5,455 bases of DNA from contig CADBMQ010000010.1 in the NCBI GenBank assembly GCA_902795765.1, forward strand, positions 1 to 5,455, written 5' to 3'. Under the pieces are notes generated by a model that saw nothing but the letters and a program-made list of their open reading frames with translations, was not told where the DNA came from and ran no database searches. Origin of the DNA: Oscillospiraceae bacterium (GTDB taxonomy: Bacteria > Bacillota > Clostridia > Oscillospirales > Acutalibacteraceae). Below, one piece after another: positions 1-5,455 of this stretch; within the stretch, counting starts at the first letter, position 1, and every line of letters begins with the position of its first letter. The position numbers and the translations under genes were made by a program.

Positions 1-1124
1 CCCTTCGGCACAAGGCATCTATACGGAATTCCGTGGCTTTGACCACGTTCAAGATGCAAACGCTTGTCTTCCGATTTTTGTACGGCATCGGGAGTTTTCA
101 GTTTTTCGCCTATCGAGAGCGGATTGTGAATATCAACAAAGTAACAATTTCTACCAATATCATCATAAAATGTTCGACACGCAACATAGTCGTCAACAGT
201 AAGCACATATTCGCCGACAATCCTGCGTGACTCACGCACCCCAACTGACGGGGCAGTCGCAGTCAAATGAGCATTGCCGTAAACTTCAGGGCAGTATTTT
301 TTAAGCCCCATATCGAACTCGTGAGCTAACTCACGACCTTCAATTATTGCGTGGCTGACGCTTTCGGGATTAGTCGAGTCAACATTGAATAAATGACCTG
401 CATTAAATCCGACAACACCGTAGTTTATGTGCGATTGACAAATATGCGTGTCTTTGATGAGTGGCAAATCTTCGTCTGCAATCATCTCGAAAATTTTTGT
501 TGTACTGCTCGATGCGTACATATAGCCGAGTTCGTCATACTTATCTTCGTTCACACCCGTAAGTGTAAAACAAAGTGTAGACGGCTGAACTTCGCCGTCA
601 TCGCCTGTCAATGTCGGAACACCGACAAAATAAGCAATATCTGCATCTCCCGTGCAGTCAACAAATGCCTTCGCACCGTATGCGCAAATACCTGCTTTGT
701 TTGAAACGATAACTTTTGAAACACGATTACCTTCTGAAATAACGTCGCAAACTGATGTGTTAAATAGAACATTCGCACCCGAACCGACAACCAATTTGTC
801 ATAGACGAGTTTGAGAGCCTCTGCATCAATCGAAACCCAGTCGGAGTTTTTGTCGACATCGGCAAACGGAATTGCCTTTGAAGCTTTGCGAAACACCTCT
901 TCGGAAATGCCGTTGTAGATAATCTTTTCGCCGTCAGAGTATGGAGCCCAAGCGGGAACAAGACCAATAGTCGCCATACCACCAAGACAGCCACTCGCTT
1001 CAATTAAGAGCGTTTTCGCACCAAGTCGAGCAGAAGCCGTAGCGGCAGCACAGCCGGCAGGTCCACCACCTGCAACAATAACATCATATTCATTATTTTC
1101 GGGAATTTCTCTTGTGTAAATCAT
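1..1124 (-). CDS. FAD-dependent oxidoreductase (FAD_oxidored family), N-terminal 374 residues, cut by the window edge
   Basis: Reading the minus strand from an ATG at 1124 gives an open frame with no stop down to the left edge (374 complete codons). Residues 14-28 form the Rossmann beta-alpha-beta: DVIVAGGGPAG contains GxGxxG (G19, G21, G24), and E42 in LLIEA is placed to bind the FAD ribose. A second FAD-contact motif, CTGDAD, lies at 157-162. RESRRI at 297-302 and GIPYRCLVP near the visible end are typical of the FAD_oxidored (PF12831-like) family. No signal peptide is seen, so the enzyme is probably cytoplasmic. Relatives are usually somewhat longer, so the C-terminal FAD-binding part should lie outside the window. 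The start is supported by GAGGTGA 6 nt upstream and a strong promoter just beyond. The substrate cannot be read from the sequence; members include fumarate-reductase-like and uncharacterised oxidoreductases. The gene is divergent from pncB, and a functional link to it is not evident. Confidence 0.9.
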   Translation of the reverse strand, partial: MIYTREIPENNEYDVIVAGGGPAGCAAATASARLGAKTLLIEASGCLGGMATIGLVPAWAPYSDGEKIIYNGISEEVFRKASKAIPFADVDKNSDWVSIDAEALKLVYDKLVVGSGANVLFNTSVCDVISEGNRVSKVIVSNKAGICAYGAKAFVDCTGDADIAYFVGVPTLTGDDGEVQPSTLCFTLTGVNEDKYDELGYMYASSSTTKIFEMIADEDLPLIKDTHICQSHINYGVVGFNAGHLFNVDSTNPESVSHAIIEGRELAHEFDMGLKKYCPEVYGNAHLTATAPSVGVRESRRIVGEYVLTVDDYVACRTFYDDIGRNCYFVDIHNPLSIGEKLKTPDAVQKSEDKRLHLERGQSHGIPYRCLVPK

Positions 1125-1130
1125 CAGTAA

Positions 1131-1137
1131 TCACCTC
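1131..1137 (-). promoter_or_regulatory. Ribosome binding site of the FAD oxidoreductase
   Basis: On the minus strand GAGGTGA lies 6 nt before the ATG at 1124. It fixes this ATG as the start. The predicted transcript leader is very short (about 16 nt), because the -10 box is at 1147-1152. Confidence 0.8.
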
Positions 1138-1146
1138 TTCAAGTCG

Positions 1147-1175
1147 ATTATAACACTCGATATATTTTAAGTCAA
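1147..1175 (-). promoter_or_regulatory. Near-consensus sigma-A promoter for the FAD oxidoreductase
   Basis: On the minus strand TTGACT (1175-1170) is followed after exactly 17 bp by a perfect TATAAT (1152-1147). Transcription should start near 1140-1141, just ahead of the ribosome binding site. The match is strong enough to predict high basal expression unless a repressor acts. The A/T tract directly upstream (1177-1193) could act as an UP element. Confidence 0.85.
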
Positions 1176-1176
1176 T

Positions 1177-1195
1177 ACTTTTTTTCAAAAAAAGT
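1177..1195. repeat. Perfect 19-bp A/T palindrome between the divergent promoters
   Basis: The sequence is ACTTTTTTT-C-AAAAAAAGT: two 9-bp arms that are exact inverse complements around a single C. It lies immediately upstream of the minus-strand -35 box and ends at the edge of the plus-strand -35 region, so it sits in the shared control region. It could be an operator, an UP-element-like A-tract serving both promoters, or a bent-DNA element. A terminator is unlikely, as the arms have almost no GC. Confidence 0.6.
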
Positions 1196-1217
1196 GTGCA
1201 AACTGAGGAAAAGTGTG
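1190..1217 (+). repeat. 9-bp direct repeat AAAAGTGTG across the pncB promoter
   Basis: AAAAGTGTG occurs at 1190-1198 and again at 1209-1217, with starts 19 bp apart, close to two helical turns. The first copy overlaps the -35 region and the second abuts the -10 box of the predicted pncB promoter. This is where a repressor of NAD salvage could bind. I do not recognise the repeat as a known NiaR or NrtR site, so the operator role is only a suggestion. Confidence 0.4.
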
Positions 1218-1224
1218 GTAAAAT
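1196..1224 (+). promoter_or_regulatory. Extended -10 promoter for the pncB operon
   Basis: TAAAAT at 1219-1224 is preceded directly by TGG (1216-1218), giving the extended -10 pattern TGnTAAAAT. At 17 bp upstream, GTGCAA (1196-1201) is a weak -35 box matching TTGACA at three of six positions. Transcription would start near 1231 and give a leader of about 25 nt. No riboswitch or attenuator fits in so short a leader. The promoter is weaker than the divergent one and is covered by a direct repeat. Confidence 0.6.
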
Positions 1225-1241
1225 AGATATATATTTGAAAC

Positions 1242-1246
1242 AAGGA
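1242..1246 (+). promoter_or_regulatory. Ribosome binding site deciding the pncB start
   Basis: AAGGA lies 9 nt before the ATG at 1256 and directly abuts the ATG at 1247, which is too close to serve that codon. It therefore selects 1256. The longer in-frame reading from a GTG at 1196 begins upstream of the predicted -10 box and can be dismissed. Confidence 0.75.
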
Positions 1247-1255
1247 ATGATTTTT

Positions 1256-2719
1256 ATGTTTGAAAGCAGTAAACTTGCAATACTTACAGACTATTACGAA
1301 TTTTCAATGGCAAACGGATTTTTCAATGCAGGTATCGGCAATCGAACTGCGTGTTTTGACGTGTTCTTCCGCAGAGTTCCCGATAATGGTGGATTTGCAA
1401 TCTGCGTTGGACTTGAACAGGTAATAGACTATCTTGAAAATATGCGGTTTGACGAATATGATATTCAGTTGCTCCGCTCAAAAGGAGTGTTCTCGGAAGA
1501 GTTTTTGAACTATCTTCGTGCGTTCAAATTCGAGTGCGATGTTTGGGCAGTGCCCGAAGGTACACCCGTGTTCCCGAAAGAGCCGATTATGACTGTTCGT
1601 GGACCACTTTGCCAAACAATAATAATTGAAACGATGCTTTTGTGTTGCCTTAATCATCAGTCGCTTATCGCAACAAAAGCAAATCGAATTGTCCGTGCCG
1701 CACAGGGTAGGGATGTTATGGAATTCGGTGCAAGACGTGCGCATAATACTGCCGCTGCAATCTACGGTGCTCGTGCGTCATATATCGCAGGTGCTTGTGG
1801 TTCGAGCAATACATTAACTGACGAGCGTTACCATATCCCTGCAATCGGAACAATGGCACACAGTTGGGTGCAGTCGTTCCCGAACGAATATACCGCATTT
1901 TGCGAGTATGCCCGTCAGTATCCGAATAATTGCACATTGCTTGTTGATACATTCAATACGCTCAAATCAGGTGTGCCGAATGCGATTAGATGCTTTGACG
2001 ATGTTTTGAAACCGCTCGGTTGTCGTCCGAAAGGCATTAGAATTGATAGTGGAGATATAACCTATCTTTCAAAGAAAGCAAGAAAGATGCTCGACGATGC
2101 AGGTTATCCCGATTGTCAGATTGTTGCATCAAACTCGCTTGATGAATATATCATTCGTGACTTGCTGATAGAAGGTGCGGCAGTTGATTCATTCGGTGTT
2201 GGCGAACGACTTATAACAGCATCAAGCGATCCTGTTTTCGGTGGTGTGTATAAAATGTGTGCGCTTGAAAACGAAAACGGCGAACTCGAACCGAAAGTCA
2301 AATTCTCGGATAATGTCGGCAAAATAACAATTCCTTGCTTTAAACGAGTATGGCGACTGTTTGATAATAAGTCGGGCAAAGCGATTGCAGATGTAATAAC
2401 AATGCACGATGAGAAGATTGACGAGTCACAGCCGTATGAACTTTTCGATCCCGACCATGTTTGGAAACGCAAAACAGTAACCGATTTTATCGCACGTTCG
2501 CTTTGCGTTCCGATATATGAAAAAGGAAAACTTGTATATAAAACACCCGAAATTAACGAGATAAGGGACTATTGCGATAAGCAGATAGAAACTATTTGGG
2601 ACGAGGTTCAACGTTTTGAAAATCCGCATAACTACTACGTTGACCTTTCGCAAAAACTTTGGGACGAAAGAAACAGAATTTTGGCGGATATTTCAGGATA
2701 TAAAAGGAGCGAAAAATAA
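1256..2719 (+). CDS. pncB: Nicotinate phosphoribosyltransferase
   Basis: The 487-residue protein joins nicotinate to PRPP to form nicotinate mononucleotide, with ATP hydrolysis, in the Preiss-Handler route of NAD salvage in the cytoplasm. Family landmarks appear in order: N-terminal TDYYEFSMANGFF (11-23), FGARRAHNTAA (157-167), CGSSNT (181-186), GTMAHSW (198-204), LVDTFNT (229-235), IRIDSGD (261-267, phosphoribosyl-binding region), SNSLDE (292-297) and FGVGERLIT (313-321). His202 in GTMAHSW aligns by motif with the histidine that is phosphorylated in characterised family members; I infer the same role here. Length fits the roughly 490-residue bacterial group rather than the shorter 400-residue enterobacterial form. 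The sequence looks intact. The ATG at 1256 is chosen for its ribosome binding site and because homologues begin close to this point. It is the first gene of the operon and its TAA overlaps the next ATG by 1 nt. Confidence 0.95.
   Translation: MFESSKLAILTDYYEFSMANGFFNAGIGNRTACFDVFFRRVPDNGGFAICVGLEQVIDYLENMRFDEYDIQLLRSKGVFSEEFLNYLRAFKFECDVWAVPEGTPVFPKEPIMTVRGPLCQTIIIETMLLCCLNHQSLIATKANRIVRAAQGRDVMEFGARRAHNTAAAIYGARASYIAGACGSSNTLTDERYHIPAIGTMAHSWVQSFPNEYTAFCEYARQYPNNCTLLVDTFNTLKSGVPNAIRCFDDVLKPLGCRPKGIRIDSGDITYLSKKARKMLDDAGYPDCQIVASNSLDEYIIRDLLIEGAAVDSFGVGERLITASSDPVFGGVYKMCALENENGELEPKVKFSDNVGKITIPCFKRVWRLFDNKSGKAIADVITMHDEKIDESQPYELFDPDHVWKRKTVTDFIARSLCVPIYEKGKLVYKTPEINEIRDYCDKQIETIWDEVQRFENPHNYYVDLSQKLWDERNRILADISGYKRSEK
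2704..2709 (+). promoter_or_regulatory. Ribosome binding site of the lipoprotein gene
   Basis: AAGGAG within the 3' end of pncB lies 9 nt before the ATG at 2719. It is the only overlapping junction in this operon with a clear Shine-Dalgarno sequence, so the lipoprotein can be initiated independently as well as by coupling. Confidence 0.75.
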
Positions 2720-3354
2720 TGTTTAAAAAAATACTTTGCATTCTCTCGGCACTAACAATAGCACTCGCAGTTGCATCTTGTGGTGGCGAAGAAACTACAA
2801 CAGATATAGTTAAAACAACTGTTGCAAGAACAACAGTCACATCTAAAAACAGCGTCAAAGAACTTGCCGAAAAAGGCACAATGGATTGCACAACAATAAA
2901 ACTCGGTGACATAGTTGACCGAATTTACGAAAAATATCCGAAACGTCCGTCGGGAACTGCAAGTAATGCTAATGCAAACCAAAATGATGACGGAATTTAT
3001 CTCGAAGAGAAACTCGGCACAACAATGACTCGCTTTATGTATTCGGATTTGCAGTTCTATACTGTGAACGGCAGGGATAACGAGGGTGTCGCAATAATCG
3101 TAACAGGTGGCAACGCATACGGATTTAAATGCGGTGTCCACTTGAAATCTGATGTTGTCGCATCGCTCGGCACACCCGATTTCGAGGGCAAACTCGCTGA
3201 AAAAGAGAGATTCTTTATGTTCGGTGGACAAAATGTCGAAAGACTCGCATATAAATTCGGCAAATATCGTCTTGATTTCATTATCACAGACGGCACATTG
3301 TCGCAAATGGTACTTTTCGATACAGCACTTTATACTGGGTTTTCTGACAAATGA
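2719..3354 (+). CDS. Predicted lipoprotein of unknown function
   Basis: The product has 211 residues. Residues 1-20 are a type II signal peptide: basic FKK, a hydrophobic run, then the lipobox VASC with the lipidated Cys at 21. A threonine-rich, low-complexity tether follows (about 25-45), as is usual for Gram-positive surface lipoproteins. The folded part runs from about 55 to 205. It includes an Asn/Ala-rich loop (about 80-92) and the stretch GVHLKSDVVASLGTP (139-153). That stretch resembles the G-x-x-x-x-D-V-x-x-x-L-G-x-P turn seen in small BamE-like or DUF4309-like secreted domains. I infer only a loose fold resemblance and do not recognise a family. The start overlaps the pncB stop (TAATG) and the end overlaps the next ATG by 4 nt (ATGA), so the gene is co-translated with cytoplasmic enzymes. 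Nothing in it suggests an enzyme active site or a transport role. Confidence 0.85.
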   Translation: MFKKILCILSALTIALAVASCGGEETTTDIVKTTVARTTVTSKNSVKELAEKGTMDCTTIKLGDIVDRIYEKYPKRPSGTASNANANQNDDGIYLEEKLGTTMTRFMYSDLQFYTVNGRDNEGVAIIVTGGNAYGFKCGVHLKSDVVASLGTPDFEGKLAEKERFFMFGGQNVERLAYKFGKYRLDFIITDGTLSQMVLFDTALYTGFSDK

Positions 3355-3971
3355 TAAAAACTTATTGTATAGGCCCGATGGGCACAAATTGTTATTTGTA
3401 TGTTGACGATAAAACGGGCGAAGGTATGCTTGTTGATCCTGCGTATGCAGACAAGAAGTTGTTTGATGACTTAAAAAGCGAAAATGTTAAATATATCGTT
3501 GTAACTCATGCCCACGCAGACCATATAATGGGCGTGTCGCAGATTAAGGAGATAACGGGTGCAAAGGTTGTCTGCCACAAAAACGAAAATGCTCGTCTTT
3601 TGGGCGATGATACAAATTTGTATCCGTATATCGGCTACACAGAGCCGTATATTCCCGTGTCGGCAGATGTTGTCGTTAAAGACGGCGACAAACTGCAAAT
3701 CGGTGATAGCGAGTTTTCGATTATGCACACACCCGGTCATACAAACGGCTCAATCTGTTTGGTCGGTGATGGTGTGATTTTTAGCGGAGATACCATTTTC
3801 AATGGAACACACGGCAGAATTGATTTCCCGACAGGCTCGGGCAGTCAAATGATTGAATCGTTCAAAAGAATAATTGCACTTGATGGCGATTATGACATAT
3901 ACGCAGGTCACGATAGCACGACAACATTGTCAAAAGAGAGGCAAAGCAATCCGCTTTGTAGTTATCTGTGA
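3351..3971 (+). CDS. MBL-fold metallohydrolase, glyoxalase II-like
   Basis: The product has 206 residues, the usual length for the short single-domain YcbL/glyoxalase II-like group. The full metal-binding set is present: THAHADH at 52-58 (H53, H55, D57, H58), H130 in TPGHT, D147 in SGDT, and H187 in AGHDS. This predicts a dinuclear zinc or iron site and hydrolytic activity, probably on a thioester or related ester, in the cytoplasm. GRIDFPTGS (155-163) is the expected substrate-side loop of this subgroup. No extra C-terminal glyoxalase II domain is present, so classical S-lactoylglutathione hydrolysis is not assured and the substrate is unknown. The ATG overlaps the lipoprotein stop by 4 nt (ATGA). 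No convincing Shine-Dalgarno sequence precedes it, so translation probably depends on coupling. The 3' end overlaps hemZ by 4 nt. From memory, such hydrolases often precede hemZ in Clostridia. Confidence 0.92.
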   Translation: MIKTYCIGPMGTNCYLYVDDKTGEGMLVDPAYADKKLFDDLKSENVKYIVVTHAHADHIMGVSQIKEITGAKVVCHKNENARLLGDDTNLYPYIGYTEPYIPVSADVVVKDGDKLQIGDSEFSIMHTPGHTNGSICLVGDGVIFSGDTIFNGTHGRIDFPTGSGSQMIESFKRIIALDGDYDIYAGHDSTTTLSKERQSNPLCSYL

Positions 3972-5398
3972 TAGGGTTGTGCCTTGTCGGCAACTCGTTT
4001 AAATACGAGATGGAAAACGTGATAATGACGTTTTTTCCTGCCGAGAAAATTTCGCAGACCGAACAAAGCGACTTTTTGCAGATAACCGCAAAGGTGGAAG
4101 AAAATGAACTGTCTGTTTTGGTGAACGGCAGTTTTGCAAACGGCGAACATATTGAAAAATGCGTGTCAAACGGCAGTGATGACGAGTTGAAACTCTGCCA
4201 AATGACATTCAAAATTTTGTCGGAACTCACGGGTATCAAACCTGCGTGGGGACTGCAAACAGGTGTCCGTCCGACCAAACTTTTGCGAATGAGAGTTCGT
4301 GAATTCGGGCTTGAAAAAGCGCTTGAAATAATGCGTAACGATATGCTTATAAGCGAGTCGAAACTGCGACTTGCATATCGCACAATGCGAATTGAAGACG
4401 AACTTTTAAAGGTGCTGAAACCAAATGGATACAGCCTTTATGTTTCAATTCCGTTTTGCAAAAGCCGTTGTTCATATTGCTCGTTCGTGTCGCACGATAT
4501 AACCAAATCCAAAAAGTTGATGCCCGAATATGTCGAATTGCTTTGCAAGGAAATCGAGCACACACTCAAAATTGCAAACTCGCTCGGACTCACATTGCAG
4601 ACCGTCTATTTTGGTGGTGGCACACCAACCGCACTTGATGACGGCCAACTTGCAAAAATCGACCGTGCAATTAGAGCAAACGTTGATATGAGCGGGGTGC
4701 TTGAATATACAGTCGAGGCGGGTAGACCAGATACGATAACTGCCGAAAAACTCGCAGAAATCAAGTCGATGGGTGCGAATAGAATTAGCATAAATCCGCA
4801 GACTTTAAATGACGAGGTGCTTCAAAAAATTGGCAGAGCGCATACAGTCGAGCAGTTTTATGATAGTTTTAATCTCGCTCGTTCAATGGGCTTTGATAAT
4901 ATCAATACCGACCTTATCGCAGGTTTAAGCGGCGAAACTGTCGAAAGTTTCAAAAACACGGTGGATGAGATTATAAAACTCTCGCCCGAGTGCGTGACTG
5001 TGCATACGCTTTCAGTAAAACGCTCATCGTCCGATATGTACCGAGGCGAAAGCCGTTTTCGTGCAGTCGCAGACGATGTGTCGGAAATGGTGGACTACTC
5101 TCGAAATCGACTTGAAAACGAGCAGTATAATCCATATTATATGTATAGACAAAGTCGCCAAGCCGCAAATCTTGAAAATGTCGGTTGGAGTAAATCGGGC
5201 TACGAGAGCCTTTATAATATGCTCATTATGGAGGAAATGCAGACGATACTCGCAGTTGGTGCAGGTGCGTCAACCAAGGTTGTAAACGGAGAGCAGATTG
5301 ACCGCATTTTCAACTATAAGTATCCATACGAGTATATCCGTGACTTTGATGAAATGCTCAATCGCAAAAACAAACTAAAAGAAATGATAAAATATTAG
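3968..5398 (+). CDS. hemZ: HemZ-type radical SAM protein (coproporphyrinogen dehydrogenase-like)
   Basis: The 476-residue product belongs to the HemN/HemW/HemZ group. An N-terminal domain specific to HemZ (1-150, starting with the GNSFKYEMENVIMTFFP region) precedes a radical SAM barrel. The 4Fe-4S motif is CX3CX2C at C164, C168 and C171. Further barrel motifs are FGGGTPT (215-221, SAM-binding glycines), EAGRPDTI (250-257), NRISINPQT (271-279) and DLIAGL (315-320). The C-terminal YRQSRQAANLENVGWSKSG and AVGAGASTK stretches also match HemZ. HemZ is annotated as oxygen-independent coproporphyrinogen III oxidation in heme synthesis. However, the residue two after the last Cys is Phe173, as in HemW, not the fourth Cys of HemN, so the reaction is uncertain. 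The GTG at 3968 overlaps the upstream TGA (GTGA) and lacks a clear Shine-Dalgarno sequence. It is preferred because the next ATG (4010) would remove conserved N-terminal residues. Confidence 0.9.
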   Translation: MIGLCLVGNSFKYEMENVIMTFFPAEKISQTEQSDFLQITAKVEENELSVLVNGSFANGEHIEKCVSNGSDDELKLCQMTFKILSELTGIKPAWGLQTGVRPTKLLRMRVREFGLEKALEIMRNDMLISESKLRLAYRTMRIEDELLKVLKPNGYSLYVSIPFCKSRCSYCSFVSHDITKSKKLMPEYVELLCKEIEHTLKIANSLGLTLQTVYFGGGTPTALDDGQLAKIDRAIRANVDMSGVLEYTVEAGRPDTITAEKLAEIKSMGANRISINPQTLNDEVLQKIGRAHTVEQFYDSFNLARSMGFDNINTDLIAGLSGETVESFKNTVDEIIKLSPECVTVHTLSVKRSSSDMYRGESRFRAVADDVSEMVDYSRNRLENEQYNPYYMYRQSRQAANLENVGWSKSGYESLYNMLIMEEMQTILAVGAGASTKVVNGEQIDRIFNYKYPYEYIRDFDEMLNRKNKLKEMIKY

Positions 5399-5409
5399 TG
5401 TGATATAAC

Positions 5410-5415
5410 GAGGTG
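5410..5415 (+). promoter_or_regulatory. Ribosome binding site of the gene after hemZ
   Basis: GAGGTG lies 7 nt before the ATG at 5423 and only 2 nt before the other ATG at 5418. It therefore favours 5423 as the start. It sits in the 24-nt gap after the hemZ stop, where no terminator hairpin is seen. Confidence 0.7.
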
Positions 5416-5422
5416 AAATGCT

Positions 5423-5455
5423 ATGGTGTCAAATCAGCGTTGTGATGAGTGTGAA
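5423..5455 (+). CDS. Start of a small CxxC protein, cut by the window edge
   Basis: Eleven codons are visible: MVSNQRCDECE. The start is supported by GAGGTG at 7-nt spacing and by the position directly after hemZ on the same strand, with no terminator between. Two cysteines in a CxxC pair (residues 7 and 10) suggest a metal-binding knuckle. The pattern is reminiscent of short clostridial Cys-rich proteins such as those labelled DUF6472, but eleven residues cannot establish this. It is not the start of HisS, a gene I recall following hemZ in many Clostridia. It is probably the fifth gene of the operon. Confidence 0.55.
   Translation, partial: MVSNQRCDECE

Noticed and set aside
608..1003. A 131-codon minus-strand frame within the FAD oxidoreductase region
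   Set aside because: It lies in another frame of the same strand. The competing frame from 1124 encodes the full Rossmann and FAD motifs without a stop, so this one is not real.
1177..1195. The A/T palindrome as a rho-independent terminator
   Set aside because: The stem is almost pure A-T, and it lies between the starts of two divergent genes, where no transcript needs to end.
1196..1255. N-terminal extension of pncB from a GTG at 1196
   Set aside because: It begins upstream of the predicted -10 box and transcription start, lacks a ribosome binding site, and adds residues that do not look like the family. The ATG at 1256 has AAGGA at 9-nt spacing.
2752..3387. A 211-codon open frame on the minus strand opposite the lipoprotein gene
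   Set aside because: It is very rich in Cys, Phe and Ile with no recognisable motif and no ribosome binding site. It mirrors a gene with clear lipoprotein features and operon overlaps, so it is a shadow of that gene.
3862..4383. A 173-codon minus-strand frame spanning the hydrolase-hemZ junction
   Set aside because: Its product is Ser-rich with no domain, and it covers conserved parts of two confidently identified plus-strand genes.
5401..5409. TGATATAAC as an extended -10 promoter ahead of the small Cys-rich gene
   Set aside because: No -35 box stands at the right distance, and the transcript would start at or past the ribosome binding site. The gene is better explained as part of the hemZ operon.
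1..5455. Defence system, mobile element, CRISPR array or RNA gene
   Set aside because: No transposase, recombinase, repeated spacer array, tRNA fold or rRNA segment is visible. Nearly all of the window is accounted for by intact housekeeping-type genes with uniform base composition.

Overview
The window looks like a chromosomal segment of a low-to-mid GC Firmicute, most likely an anaerobic member of the Clostridia. The grounds are strong AGGAG/GAGGTG ribosome binding sites, near-consensus sigma-A type promoters, very tight gene packing, and a HemZ-type radical SAM protein, a branch typical of Bacillota. This placement is an inference; there is no rRNA or other marker gene to fix the genus.

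Layout. On the minus strand, from about 1124 to beyond the left edge, lies the first 374 codons of an FAD-dependent oxidoreductase of the FAD_oxidored type. A short intergenic region (1125-1255) carries a divergent promoter pair. The minus-strand promoter is close to perfect (TTGACT, 17 bp, TATAAT). The plus-strand promoter relies on an extended -10 (TGGTAAAAT). Between and over them sit a 19-bp A/T palindrome and a 9-bp direct repeat.

To the right, four plus-strand genes form a compact operon. They are nicotinate phosphoribosyltransferase (pncB, NAD salvage), an unrecognised lipoprotein, an MBL-fold (glyoxalase II-like) metallohydrolase, and hemZ. The junctions overlap by 1, 4 and 4 nt (TAATG, ATGA, GTGA), which implies translational coupling. 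After a 24-nt gap with a good ribosome binding site, a further small gene begins (MVSNQRCDECE...) and is cut by the window end. No terminator is visible, so the operon probably continues.

The genes do not form one obvious pathway. PncB feeds NAD synthesis. The MBL hydrolase and HemZ-like protein are often found next to each other in Clostridia (recalled, not checked). The lipoprotein would act outside the membrane. I see no mobile element, CRISPR array, tRNA or rRNA. The least explained items are the lipoprotein, the operator-like repeats in the divergent promoter region, and the true substrate of the HemZ-like protein.
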